In this document: positions 45,280 to 53,887 of the stretch, piece by piece
Layout of the letters: each line of letters starts with the position of its first letter
How positions within the stretch are numbered: position 1 is the first letter of the stretch
Source: Catenulispora sp. MAP5-51
GTDB lineage: Bacteria; Actinomycetota; Actinomycetes; Streptomycetales; Catenulisporaceae
Direction of reading: 5' to 3'
NCBI RefSeq assembly: GCF_041261205.1
Contig: NZ_JBGCCH010000036.1
Location: forward strand, 1 to 64,000
Length of the DNA stretch: 64,000 bases
Notes under the pieces: model-generated
What the model saw: only the letters and a program-made list of their open reading frames with translations
Told to the model about the DNA's origin: nothing
The model's database searches: none
Translations under genes and position numbers: made by a program

Positions 45280-46887
45280 CTAGGGAACGACGACGCCGAG
45301 CCCTCCGATGAACGTGTGCGTGGGATTCAGGTCGCGCAGCTCCTCGACCGGGCACTGACCGGGGTCCCGGTCCCAGACGGTGAAGTCGGCGAGGCGCCCG
45401 GGTGAGAGCATCCCGCGCAGGCGGTGTTCCCCGACCAGGCGGGCCGCGGCGGTGGTGTGGAGCGCGACTGCCTCGTCGTACGTGATGGCGTGTTCGGGCC
45501 CTTGTACGCCGATCACGGACTGCCGGGTGATCATGCCCCACACCGAGCGCATGGCGCCGAACTGCCCGACCGGGAAGTCCGAGCCACCGGCGATCAGGGC
45601 GCCGGTGTCCAGCCACTGGCGGGCGGGGAACAGGCGGGCGACGCGTTCCGGGCCCCAGAATCCGGTCTCGACCTCAGCAGTGTCGTGCAGCAGCGGCAGC
45701 TGGATGGTGACCGGGATGCCGAGGGCCACGGCGCGGGCCCGTTGTTCGGGGCCGGCCAGGCCGCCGTGCTCCATCACCAGGGTGCCCGGCGGCAGGCCCG
45801 GGTTGTTGCGCAGGACACGTTCATAGGTGTCGAGCAGGACGCGCACGGCGCGGTCCCCGTAGGCGTGCGTTCCGACCCGCCAGCCGCGCCGCACCACCGC
45901 CTCGACCGCTTCGGTGAAAGCGCCCGGCTCCCAGGTGAGCGTGCCTGAGAAGCCGTGGTCGCAGGCGTACGGCTCCTCCGTGGCGCCGGCCTCCAGGCCG
46001 CCGTCCAGCCCGAACTTCACGCCCCAGACACTCAGCCAGGGATCGGAGGCATATCGCCACTGCTCCATCTCGTCGAGCAGGTCCTCCACCTGGGCGGTGG
46101 TGGAGAGCCCGAACGTCGCGATCAGGGCCCGGACCCGGGTGTTGAGCGCGCGCTGGTGCCGGGCGGCGAGCAGGTTGCGGTAGTCCTCGGGCCAGACCGC
46201 GCAGTCGCGGACGGTGCCGATGCCGGTCGCGGCGTACTGCGCGCTGGCCAGCCGGAGGCCGTCCACGATCTGCGAAGGATCGTCCGCGGGCACGAGCTGC
46301 TCGACCAGCCGCTGCGCCGTGTCGATCAGCCGCCCGTCGAGCCGGCCCTCGGCGTCGCGCCCGATCACGCCGCCGGGCGGCACCGGCGTCTGCTCGGTGA
46401 TCCCGGCCAGCCGCAGCGCGTAGGAGTTGACGACATCGTTGTGCCCGCCCCGCTTCACCAGTACCGGGTGGCGGTCGGTGGCCCGGTCGAGCTCGGCCGC
46501 GGTGGGCATGCGCCGCTCGGCCAGGTTGAGCTCCTGCCAGTTCGTCGTGGTGCGGATCCACTCGCCCTCGGGGGTGGTGGCCGCCCGTTGCCGGATCAGC
46601 TCCACGAACGCCTCGATCGTGCGGGCCAGGTGGACGGGGACGTCGTGTGCGCTGCGGCCGGCGAAGACCAGGTGGGTGTGGGTGTCGTCGAACGCCGGCA
46701 GCACCGTGGACCCGGGCAGGTCGTGGACCGTGGTCCGGTCGGCCACCCAGCCGTCCAGGCCGTTCGGATCGGCGGAGGTGGCCACGACGCGGTCGCCGCG
46801 CACCGCGATCGCGCGCTGGACGGGTAGGCCGGGGACGAGAGTGTGCACCTTGCCGGCCCGGACCAGAATATCAGCACCATGATTCAT
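45280..46887 (-). CDS. YtcJ-like amidohydrolase family protein
   Basis: A 535-residue metal-dependent hydrolase of the amidohydrolase superfamily. The N-terminal composite domain opens ILVRAGKVHTLVPG. The first metal motif is LPAFDDTHTHLVFAG (HxH). VWGVKFGLDGGLEAG follows, with VGTHAYGDRAV, MEHGGLAGPEQ and the late Asp in IAGGSDFPVG. The ATG at 46,887 fits the start of homology. The length is usual for YtcJ-type proteins. Substrates of this family are mostly unknown (N-acyl or imide-like bonds). It is downstream of, and in the same direction as, a LAL regulator. Confidence 0.85.
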   Translation of the reverse strand: MNHGADILVRAGKVHTLVPGLPVQRAIAVRGDRVVATSADPNGLDGWVADRTTVHDLPGSTVLPAFDDTHTHLVFAGRSAHDVPVHLARTIEAFVELIRQRAATTPEGEWIRTTTNWQELNLAERRMPTAAELDRATDRHPVLVKRGGHNDVVNSYALRLAGITEQTPVPPGGVIGRDAEGRLDGRLIDTAQRLVEQLVPADDPSQIVDGLRLASAQYAATGIGTVRDCAVWPEDYRNLLAARHQRALNTRVRALIATFGLSTTAQVEDLLDEMEQWRYASDPWLSVWGVKFGLDGGLEAGATEEPYACDHGFSGTLTWEPGAFTEAVEAVVRRGWRVGTHAYGDRAVRVLLDTYERVLRNNPGLPPGTLVMEHGGLAGPEQRARAVALGIPVTIQLPLLHDTAEVETGFWGPERVARLFPARQWLDTGALIAGGSDFPVGQFGAMRSVWGMITRQSVIGVQGPEHAITYDEAVALHTTAAARLVGEHRLRGMLSPGRLADFTVWDRDPGQCPVEELRDLNPTHTFIGGLGVVVP

Positions 46888-46988
46888 ACCCTCGACACTA
46901 GGAGCGGGTGCGCCGGGTCCGCTCCCGTCATCTGACCTACTTCCGCCGGCGGACCCCGACCCCGGACCCCGACCCCGGACCACCCGGC

Positions 46989-49745
46989 TCAGTCGCGCGC
47001 GAACGGAGCCAGCGCGTCGCGCAGGGCGGCCCGCGAGCTGACACCGAGCTTCGGGAAGAGCTGGTAGAGGTGGCTGGACACCGTCCGTGGAGACAGGAAC
47101 AGCTTCTCGGCGATCTGCTTGTTGGTCAGACCGGCCGCCGCCAGCCGGGCGATCTCCCACTGCTGCGGCGTGAGCCTGACGCCCTCGGTCCGCGGCGTTG
47201 TGTGCACCGCAGCGCCGCAGGCGCGCAGCTCCTGGTTGGCGCGCTCGGCCCAGGGCGCCGCCTCGAGCCGGGTGAAGGTCTCGACGGCGTTGTCGAGGTA
47301 CAGCCGAGCTCGCGCCGGAGCCTTGCCCCGCCGTAACCGCTCGCCGAAGTACAGCTGTATTCGTGCCGTGTCGAAGGGCCAGCGCTCGGTGCCCTCGATG
47401 GCCAGCGCGTCCTCGAACCCGCGCTCGGCCTCCTGGTCGTCCTCGGCCGCCAGTGCCGCCGAAGCCAGCAGGATGAAGCGCAGACGCTGGGAGACGGCAT
47501 CCAGGCCGGCCCGCCGGGCCGCCGCGACGTGCTCCCGGGCCTGCTCTCGGTGCCCCGAGCGCACGGCCGCCTCGACCTGGTCCAGGATCGACCACAGCGC
47601 GTGCCCGGCGAACGGCGCGAACTCGCCGGTCGGCGTGATCACCGCCGCGTGGTGGTGGGCCCGCTCGAAGTCGCTCTGCGAGAGCGCCATCAGGGTCCTG
47701 GCATGCGCGGCGTAGCAGCGCACGGCCTGGGAGCGGCGCGGGCCCGCCCACATGTCCATCTCGTCGGCCAGTGCCCGGGCCGTCGCGAAGTCGCCGCGGA
47801 CCGCCGCCAGGCACGCCAGAACCCACTTGCCGGTCCAGGAGCGCAGCCGGTATCCCAGTTCGTCGCACATCCTCAGGCTGGTGCCGACCACCTCGCGCAG
47901 CTCGGTCCACTGCCCGCTGCTCCAGGCGTGGCTGCCCCACAGGAAGGACGCCTGGATCGCCGGGAAACTGTTCGCTCCGGTGCTGCCGCCGCGCGCCGTG
48001 CTCCGCAGCTGCTCGTCGATCGCTCCCAAGCGGTCTGCGTAGGCCCCCGCGGTGGCGATCCGCACGATCCGCGCGGGGTCCGGCTCGCCGGGCAGGGCCG
48101 CGAGAGCGGCGTCGAGCCGGGCCCAGTCCGCGGGCCGGGCGCGCGCCGGATCGGCGAACGTGGTGCGCAGCAGGTGCAGTCCGTCCGGGACCGCCGTGCA
48201 CTTCGCGGCTATGGCGTCGTAGTGCGCCCACTCTTGCGCGCGGCCCGCGTGGACGCTGACCATCAGCAGCGCGGAGAGGGCCTCGCGCGTGGTGGTGTCG
48301 TCGGTGTCGTAGGGCTCGGGCAGGTGGGCGAACGCACCGGTCAGCAGACGGCACGCGGTGTCGGTGTCGCCGTGGCTGTTGATCAGGTACACCGCGGTGG
48401 CCACCGCTGCGGCCAGCGAGTCGTCGTCCGGCGAGGCCTGCTTCGCGGAGTCCAGCAGACGGGGGACGTCGCGCACGAAGCCGGTGAGGTTCGCGCCGAA
48501 GTACGCCGCCTTGGCCAGCCGGCGGGCTCGTTCGGTCCCCGCCGGGCTCAGGTCCGCCGAGCGCAGCAGCGCCGCGACCGCGTTCGGGCCGTCGCCGCGC
48601 CGGGAGCTCAGATCGGCGACCTCCTCCAGCAGAGCCGCGAGGGACTCGTCGGGATCGACCGTGGCCTGCGCCAGATGCCAGGCCCGCTGCTCCGGTACGT
48701 CCCGCCAGACCTCCGCCAGCGCCCGGTGCACCCCGCGCCGCTGATCACTGGTCGACAGGGCCACCACCGCCGAGCGCATCAGAGGGTGGCGGAACGTCAG
48801 CCGGCCGGTCCCGTCATCGACGTCCACGAGCCGGGCCCGCTCGGCCGGCGCCAAGTGCTTCAGGTGGCACTTCCCAGCAACCGCCTGGCGGATCACCCGC
48901 AGGCTGCCGGTGCCTTCCAGCGCTGCCACGAGCAACAGGTGCCGGGCGGCGGCCGGCAGGTGCTCGATGCGGGAGGCGAACATCGACTGCAACCGCTGTG
49001 TCAGCGGCAGCCGGTCGGGCAGGGACCAGGTCTGGCTGCGCTGGGAGTCGGTGAGAGCAGCCGGCAGTTCAAGAAGGGCCAACGGATTGCCCTCCGCGGC
49101 GGCCATCAGGCTGTGACGCACGTGCGAGGCCAGCATCGGGAAGCTGCGGGTCAGCAACGCCTCGGCGGCGGCGGAGCTGAGCGGCCCCACGTGGTGGAAG
49201 GGAATCCCGCCGTAGTCGAAGAAGCTGTCCTCTCCCATCCTCGCGGCGCACAGCATCCCCGCGCCGGTACCGGGCAACTCCTGGGCGACCCGTGCCAGGA
49301 CCCCGGCGCTGGCCCGGTCCAGCCACTGCGTGTCATCGAGCGTCAGCAGCATGGGCTTGTCGACGGAGAGCTTCGCGACCAGCGTCACGACGGCTGCGCA
49401 GACCGCGTCGTCGCCCGCCGGCTCGGCTCGCGCGCTTCCCAGGATCGTGGCGAGCACCGGGATGTCGGCCGCTGCCTCCCGGCTTTCCGGTGAGGATTCC
49501 AGCAACAACCGCAGGGCACCGTATGCGATCTGCGCGCGATACTGCACGCCGCCTATCGACAGGATGGCGAGCCCGGCCCGTTCGGCTCGTTCGGCCGCCG
49601 CCGCGAGCAATGCCGTCTTGCCGACTCCCGCCTCGCCCAGAACGACCAGCGCCCCGCCGAAGCGCGGCACGTCGGCCAGGAAAGCGTCCAGCCGCGCCAA
49701 ATCCTCTTCGCGGCCGATCAGGGAAGGTTGTGCCTCGCTCGCCAT
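46989..49745 (-). CDS. Large LuxR-family (LAL) ATPase regulator
   Basis: A 918-residue MalT/LAL-type regulator. It begins MASEAQPSLIGREEDLARLD, with Walker A VLGEAGVGKTALLAAAAE, Walker-B-like LTLDDTQWLDRASAG, a long helical repeat region, and the C-terminal LuxR helix-turn-helix LTPQQWEIARLAAAGLTNKQIAEKLFLSPRTVSSHLYQLFPKLG. The ATG at 49,745 is chosen by the conserved GREEDLARL start. It is divergent from two alpha/beta hydrolase genes and 101 bases upstream of the amidohydrolase gene, which it may regulate. Confidence 0.88.
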   Translation of the reverse strand: MASEAQPSLIGREEDLARLDAFLADVPRFGGALVVLGEAGVGKTALLAAAAERAERAGLAILSIGGVQYRAQIAYGALRLLLESSPESREAAADIPVLATILGSARAEPAGDDAVCAAVVTLVAKLSVDKPMLLTLDDTQWLDRASAGVLARVAQELPGTGAGMLCAARMGEDSFFDYGGIPFHHVGPLSSAAAEALLTRSFPMLASHVRHSLMAAAEGNPLALLELPAALTDSQRSQTWSLPDRLPLTQRLQSMFASRIEHLPAAARHLLLVAALEGTGSLRVIRQAVAGKCHLKHLAPAERARLVDVDDGTGRLTFRHPLMRSAVVALSTSDQRRGVHRALAEVWRDVPEQRAWHLAQATVDPDESLAALLEEVADLSSRRGDGPNAVAALLRSADLSPAGTERARRLAKAAYFGANLTGFVRDVPRLLDSAKQASPDDDSLAAAVATAVYLINSHGDTDTACRLLTGAFAHLPEPYDTDDTTTREALSALLMVSVHAGRAQEWAHYDAIAAKCTAVPDGLHLLRTTFADPARARPADWARLDAALAALPGEPDPARIVRIATAGAYADRLGAIDEQLRSTARGGSTGANSFPAIQASFLWGSHAWSSGQWTELREVVGTSLRMCDELGYRLRSWTGKWVLACLAAVRGDFATARALADEMDMWAGPRRSQAVRCYAAHARTLMALSQSDFERAHHHAAVITPTGEFAPFAGHALWSILDQVEAAVRSGHREQAREHVAAARRAGLDAVSQRLRFILLASAALAAEDDQEAERGFEDALAIEGTERWPFDTARIQLYFGERLRRGKAPARARLYLDNAVETFTRLEAAPWAERANQELRACGAAVHTTPRTEGVRLTPQQWEIARLAAAGLTNKQIAEKLFLSPRTVSSHLYQLFPKLGVSSRAALRDALAPFARD

Positions 49746-49911
49746 GGGCCCAGTCAAGCCGCGGCGGTGCGCGATCACCAGGAAAAGGAGCGGGCAAAAG
49801 TAGCCGCCGCCTGGCGCGAACTAGGTCACATGACTGGAGCGGACGTGTCTGCCGCGCTTCTACCTTCGAGGCAAGGGCCCACATCAAGCCCGGAAAACCA
49901 CTGGAGGTTCG

Positions 49912-50601
49912 ATGAGTGACAGCGTGCGCGGGAACGTGGTTCTCGTCCACGGCGGTTTCGTGGACGGTTCCGGATGGCAAGGCGTCTACGACGCTCTGAA
50001 GGCCGACGGTTACAACGTGGCCATCGTGCAGAACGCCACCTTCTCCCTCGAGGGCGACGTCGCCACCACCCATCAGGTCATCGCCGGGATGCCCGGGCCG
50101 GTGACGCTGGTCGGCCACTCCTATGGCGGCGCCGTCATCACCGAGGCCGGGACCCATGAGTCGGTCAAGGCCCTGGTGTACATCACGGCGTTCGCGCCGG
50201 ACAAGGGCGAGTCCGTCAATACCCTGATCGCCGACCCGCCGCCCGGAGCGCCGGTGCCGCCGATCCTGCCGCCGCAGGACGGGTTCCTGTTCCTGGACCG
50301 GGAGAAGTTCCCGGACTCGTTCGCCGGGGACCTGCCGCGCGCTCAGGCCGAGTTCATGGCCGACTCGCAGGTGCCGTGGGGCCTGGAGGCCCTGGGCGGC
50401 GCGGTGTCGGAGCCGGCGTGGCGGCACAAGCCGGCCTGGTACCTGGTCGCCGCCGACGACCGGATGATCCCGCCGCCGGCCCAGCGCATGATGGCCGAGC
50501 GGATCGGCGCGCAGGTGGTGGAGGTGCCGGGCAGCCACTCGGTGTACCTGTCCCGGCCCGGTGACGTCGCCGACATCATCAAGCAGGCCGCCGACGCCTG
50601 A
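49912..50601 (+). CDS. Alpha/beta hydrolase
   Basis: A 229-residue cytoplasmic alpha/beta hydrolase. The oxyanion region is VVLVHGGFVDGSGWQGVYDAL. The nucleophile elbow GHSYGG holds Ser at about residue 84, the acid is in the AADDRMIPP region, and the catalytic His is in VPGSHSVYLS. GGAGG lies just before the ATG. It is followed after 32 bases by a similar but exported hydrolase. The substrate is not known. Confidence 0.88.
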   Translation: MSDSVRGNVVLVHGGFVDGSGWQGVYDALKADGYNVAIVQNATFSLEGDVATTHQVIAGMPGPVTLVGHSYGGAVITEAGTHESVKALVYITAFAPDKGESVNTLIADPPPGAPVPPILPPQDGFLFLDREKFPDSFAGDLPRAQAEFMADSQVPWGLEALGGAVSEPAWRHKPAWYLVAADDRMIPPPAQRMMAERIGAQVVEVPGSHSVYLSRPGDVADIIKQAADA

Positions 50602-50633
50602 GGCGGACGGCGAACCCACACGCGAGGAGTTCC

Positions 50634-51479
50634 ATGAGTTCTGATGTTTCCCGCCGCCGGGTTCTGGCCGGCGGAGCGGCGCTGGCCGGATCGGCGGCGC
50701 TGATCGCCGCGCACGAAGGAACCGCCGCCGCGGCCTCGGCGCAGACCGAGGGAAGGAACCCGAAAGTGAAGCCCACGATCGTCCTGGTGCACGGCGGCTA
50801 CGCCGATTCGTCGTGCTGGAACGCCACCATCAAGGAGTTGCAGTACAAGGGCTACACCGCGATCTGCGGGTCGAACCCGCTGCGGGGCATCCCGACGGAC
50901 GCCCCGTACATCGCGAGCCTGCTGGACTCCATCAGCGGACCGGTGGTCCTGGTCGCGCACTCGATGGGCGGGACGGTCATCACGAACGCCGCCGCCGGCA
51001 AGGCCAACGTCAAGGCCCTGGTGTACATCTCGGCGTTCGTGCCCGACGTCGGCGAGACCCAGGGCGACCTGATCAACAAGTTCCCCGGCAGCGAGGTGCT
51101 GCCGGTGAGCGTGCCGGTCCCGTACACGAAGGCCGACGGCACGACCGGCACCGACCTGTACCTGTCCAAGGACGGCCAGGCCGCCTTCGCCGCCGACATC
51201 TCCACCACCGACTTCCAGGTCCTGCAGGCCACGCAGCGGCCGTTCGACGCCGATTCCTTCACGTTCCCGACCACGGCCGCGGCCTGGAAGACCATCCCGG
51301 TGTGGGGCCTGGTCGCCGGTCAGGACAAGGCGATCCCGCCGGCGTGCGAGCGCTGGATGTACCAGCGGGCGAACGCACGCAAGGTCGTCGAGGTGCCGAC
51401 CTCGTCCCACGTCGCGATGATCAGCCACCCCCGGGCCGTCGCCGACCTCATCACGGACGCCGCCGAGGCGGTCAGCTGA
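50634..51479 (+). CDS. Tat-exported alpha/beta hydrolase
   Basis: A 281-residue relative of the preceding hydrolase with an N-terminal twin-arginine signal (SRRRVLAGGAALAGSAALIAA; cleavage near residues 30-40). Catalytic motifs are VLVHGGYADSSCWN, the nucleophile elbow AHSMGG, AGQDKAIPP and TSSHVAMIS. CGAGGAG precedes the ATG. The pair probably arose by duplication, one copy acting inside and one outside the cell. Confidence 0.88.
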   Translation: MSSDVSRRRVLAGGAALAGSAALIAAHEGTAAAASAQTEGRNPKVKPTIVLVHGGYADSSCWNATIKELQYKGYTAICGSNPLRGIPTDAPYIASLLDSISGPVVLVAHSMGGTVITNAAAGKANVKALVYISAFVPDVGETQGDLINKFPGSEVLPVSVPVPYTKADGTTGTDLYLSKDGQAAFAADISTTDFQVLQATQRPFDADSFTFPTTAAAWKTIPVWGLVAGQDKAIPPACERWMYQRANARKVVEVPTSSHVAMISHPRAVADLITDAAEAVS

Positions 51480-51492
51480 TCGCTCGTGAAAA

Positions 51493-51524
51493 GCGGGTGG
51501 GGAGCGGAGAACCCGCTCCCCGCC
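51493..51524. terminator. Stem-loop between convergent hydrolase and XRE/NB-ARC genes
   Basis: An inverted repeat (GCGGGTGGGGAGCGG with CCCGCTCCCCGCC, loop AGAA) fills the 44-base gap between the stops at 51,479 and 51,524 and probably terminates both genes. Confidence 0.6.
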
Positions 51525-53800
51525 TACATGTCGGCCCGCCACTGCTCCAGCACCTCGTCGATCGCGGCGATCCGGTCGGCGGCGTCCAAGCCCGAAAAGC
51601 GGCTCCGGGCTGTCTGGAGCATCGGGACGGCCTCGTCCGGCCGTCCGAGCCGATACAGCAGTCGCGCGAATCGTTGCTCCAGATCAGCTTGCTGACCTGC
51701 CAGATCCGCCAGGTCGGCATGCGCGAGCACCCGCCGATAGGACTCCTCTGCCAGGGCGTCCTCGCCGAGTTCCTCGTGGGCCATGGCCAGATATTTGGTG
51801 CCGACCACCAGGCAGACGTCGGCGATCCGCTGCCGAGCCGGGTCCGGCTGGGGGATCCGGGCCACCTGCTCCGACCGGTGGAGCACGGTGATGGCCTCTC
51901 GCGGGCGTTTCATGGAGATCAGGTTCACGGCCATCATGTGCAGGCTTTGCAGGTGTCCTTCCCAGTCGCCGAGACGGACGAACAACCGCTCAGCCTGTCG
52001 CACGTAAGACAGAGACGCAGCCGGGTCCTGAGCGACGAGAGCGCTTGCCGCGTACTGGAGACCCCAGGCTTGCTGGCGGACGTCCCCTGCCTGTTCGGCG
52101 ATTCGGGCGGCGCGCAGTGCCGTCTGCGCGGACAACTGGTGCTCCCAGCGGACCCCTTGTGCCCAGGACAGATAGTTCAGCTGCGTGGCTTGGGCCACGG
52201 CGTCGCCCATCTGCTCGGCCGCCTCGGCGGCCAGGGCGAACAGCTCGTGCCAGTGCGGCCACTGGGGCCAGTGGTCTGAGAACCAGTGCTGAGCCTCGGC
52301 GGTGTCGACGACCCGCTGGTTCCAGCCGTGATCGGCGGCGACGCGCACCGCGCCGAACCAGTTCTCGGCCTCGTCGTGCAACCAGGCCGCCGCCAGCTCG
52401 GATGTCGACAGGTCGACCGGCAGGCTCCAGTTCACGGGGGCGGCGCCGTAGCCCGGCTCGTACCACCGGCCGGCCGCGACGGCGACGTCCAGCAACCAGT
52501 CAGTCATGAGCCTGACCAGCGCGGCGCGTTCGGCGGGAGCCTCCTCGGCGACCAGGCGGTCGGCGGCGAACAACCGGATCAGGTCGTGGAAGGCGTAGCG
52601 CGAATCGTCGCCCTGCGAGAGCAGTACCAGCTCCAGCAGCTCGTCCAGGAGATCCTCGGTGTCCGGGACCGAGGATCCGATCACCACCGAGGCCAACGGG
52701 GCGGTGAAGTCGGGCCCCGGTATCAGGGCCAGGCGGCGGCACAGCCGGCGGGCGTCCGGGCTCAGCTGGTCATAGGACATGCCGAACGCCGCGGTGATCT
52801 GCAGGTCGCCGGCGTTGATCCGTTCCAGGCGCCGCTCGGAGTCGGCCAGCCGGTCGGCCAGCTGCCGCGCGGTCCAAGCCGGTCGGGTGGCCAGGCGGTT
52901 GCCGATGATGCGCAGGGCCAGCGGCAGCCCGCCGCACTGCGCCGCGAGTTCGGCCAGGCCCTCGGCGCGGGGCCCGTCGGCGTCACCGATGATCGAGGCC
53001 AGCAAGGCCACAGCCGCCGCGGAGTCCAGGACCGGAACCGGCAGGCGGGCCACGCCCTCCAGGCCGGTCAGCAGGCGGCGGCTGGTCACCAGGACCATCC
53101 CGGCCCCGGCGCCGGGCAGCAAGGGCCGAGCCTGCTCCTCGTCCCGGACGTTGTCCAGGACGACGACGGCCGGCCGTTCCTCCAGCAGCGTCCGGAACTG
53201 TCCGGACCGGCCCTCCAGATCGTCGGGCAGATCGCGGTTCCCGACCCCGAGCGCCTTCAGGAGCCGGAACAGCGCGGTGCTGGGATCGAGGGCTTGCGAG
53301 TCCATTCCCCGCAGATCCACGTAGTACAGGCTCAGGCCCCGAGCTCGCGCGAGCCGTCGGCCGGCTTCGACGGCGAGCGTGGTCTTGCCGATACCGCCGG
53401 GCCCGGACAGCACCACGACCGAGGCCGTCGCATCCGAGCCGTCCGCCAGGTCCGCGAGCCGTGCCAGTTCCGTCTCGCGCCCGGTGAAGTCCGGAATCGG
53501 CCGTGGCGGCACGCACCAACCGGTGGGTGCGGTGACGGGCCGCTGCCGCCCCTGCTCGGCCAGGCGCTCCAGTGCCTCCCGCGCTGTCTCGTCCAGCCCG
53601 AGACCGTCGGCCAGGGACATCACCGTCCGGTGTTGCGGACCCAGGCTGTGCCCGCGCTCCAGGCCGCCGATCGTCCGAGCGCTGACGCCCGAGGCATCCG
53701 CCAGCGATTCCAGGGTCAGTCGCGCTCGCAGTCGTAGCCGCCGCAGCTCTTCGCCGAATGTGGTCGCTGACCGTTCATCGCCCACAGCCACTCCGATCAC
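51524..53800 (-). CDS. XRE-HTH / NB-ARC / TPR regulator (paralog A)
   Basis: A 758-residue STAND-type protein. An XRE helix-turn-helix occupies about residues 14-75 (FGEELRRLRLRARLTLESLADASGVSARTIGGLERG). The NB-ARC ATPase (about 110-400) has Walker A LSGPGGIGKTTLAVEAG, the Walker-B region VVVLDNVRDEEQ and CGGLPLALRIIGNRLATRP. A helical TPR-like C-terminus follows (about 480-758). Such proteins are common activators of actinobacterial secondary metabolism, though STAND ATPases also serve in phage defence. It faces away from a close paralog at 53,888, with both reading out of an 87-base shared promoter. Confidence 0.85.
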   Translation of the reverse strand: MIGVAVGDERSATTFGEELRRLRLRARLTLESLADASGVSARTIGGLERGHSLGPQHRTVMSLADGLGLDETAREALERLAEQGRQRPVTAPTGWCVPPRPIPDFTGRETELARLADLADGSDATASVVVLSGPGGIGKTTLAVEAGRRLARARGLSLYYVDLRGMDSQALDPSTALFRLLKALGVGNRDLPDDLEGRSGQFRTLLEERPAVVVLDNVRDEEQARPLLPGAGAGMVLVTSRRLLTGLEGVARLPVPVLDSAAAVALLASIIGDADGPRAEGLAELAAQCGGLPLALRIIGNRLATRPAWTARQLADRLADSERRLERINAGDLQITAAFGMSYDQLSPDARRLCRRLALIPGPDFTAPLASVVIGSSVPDTEDLLDELLELVLLSQGDDSRYAFHDLIRLFAADRLVAEEAPAERAALVRLMTDWLLDVAVAAGRWYEPGYGAAPVNWSLPVDLSTSELAAAWLHDEAENWFGAVRVAADHGWNQRVVDTAEAQHWFSDHWPQWPHWHELFALAAEAAEQMGDAVAQATQLNYLSWAQGVRWEHQLSAQTALRAARIAEQAGDVRQQAWGLQYAASALVAQDPAASLSYVRQAERLFVRLGDWEGHLQSLHMMAVNLISMKRPREAITVLHRSEQVARIPQPDPARQRIADVCLVVGTKYLAMAHEELGEDALAEESYRRVLAHADLADLAGQQADLEQRFARLLYRLGRPDEAVPMLQTARSRFSGLDAADRIAAIDEVLEQWRADM

Positions 53801-53887
53801 AGCCGATCAGGTCCGGTCCCCGAGACCGATCGACGTCTTTCGAGTACCGTCGAGCCACTGATCTTGCCATGGAGGGGAGCAACTGGG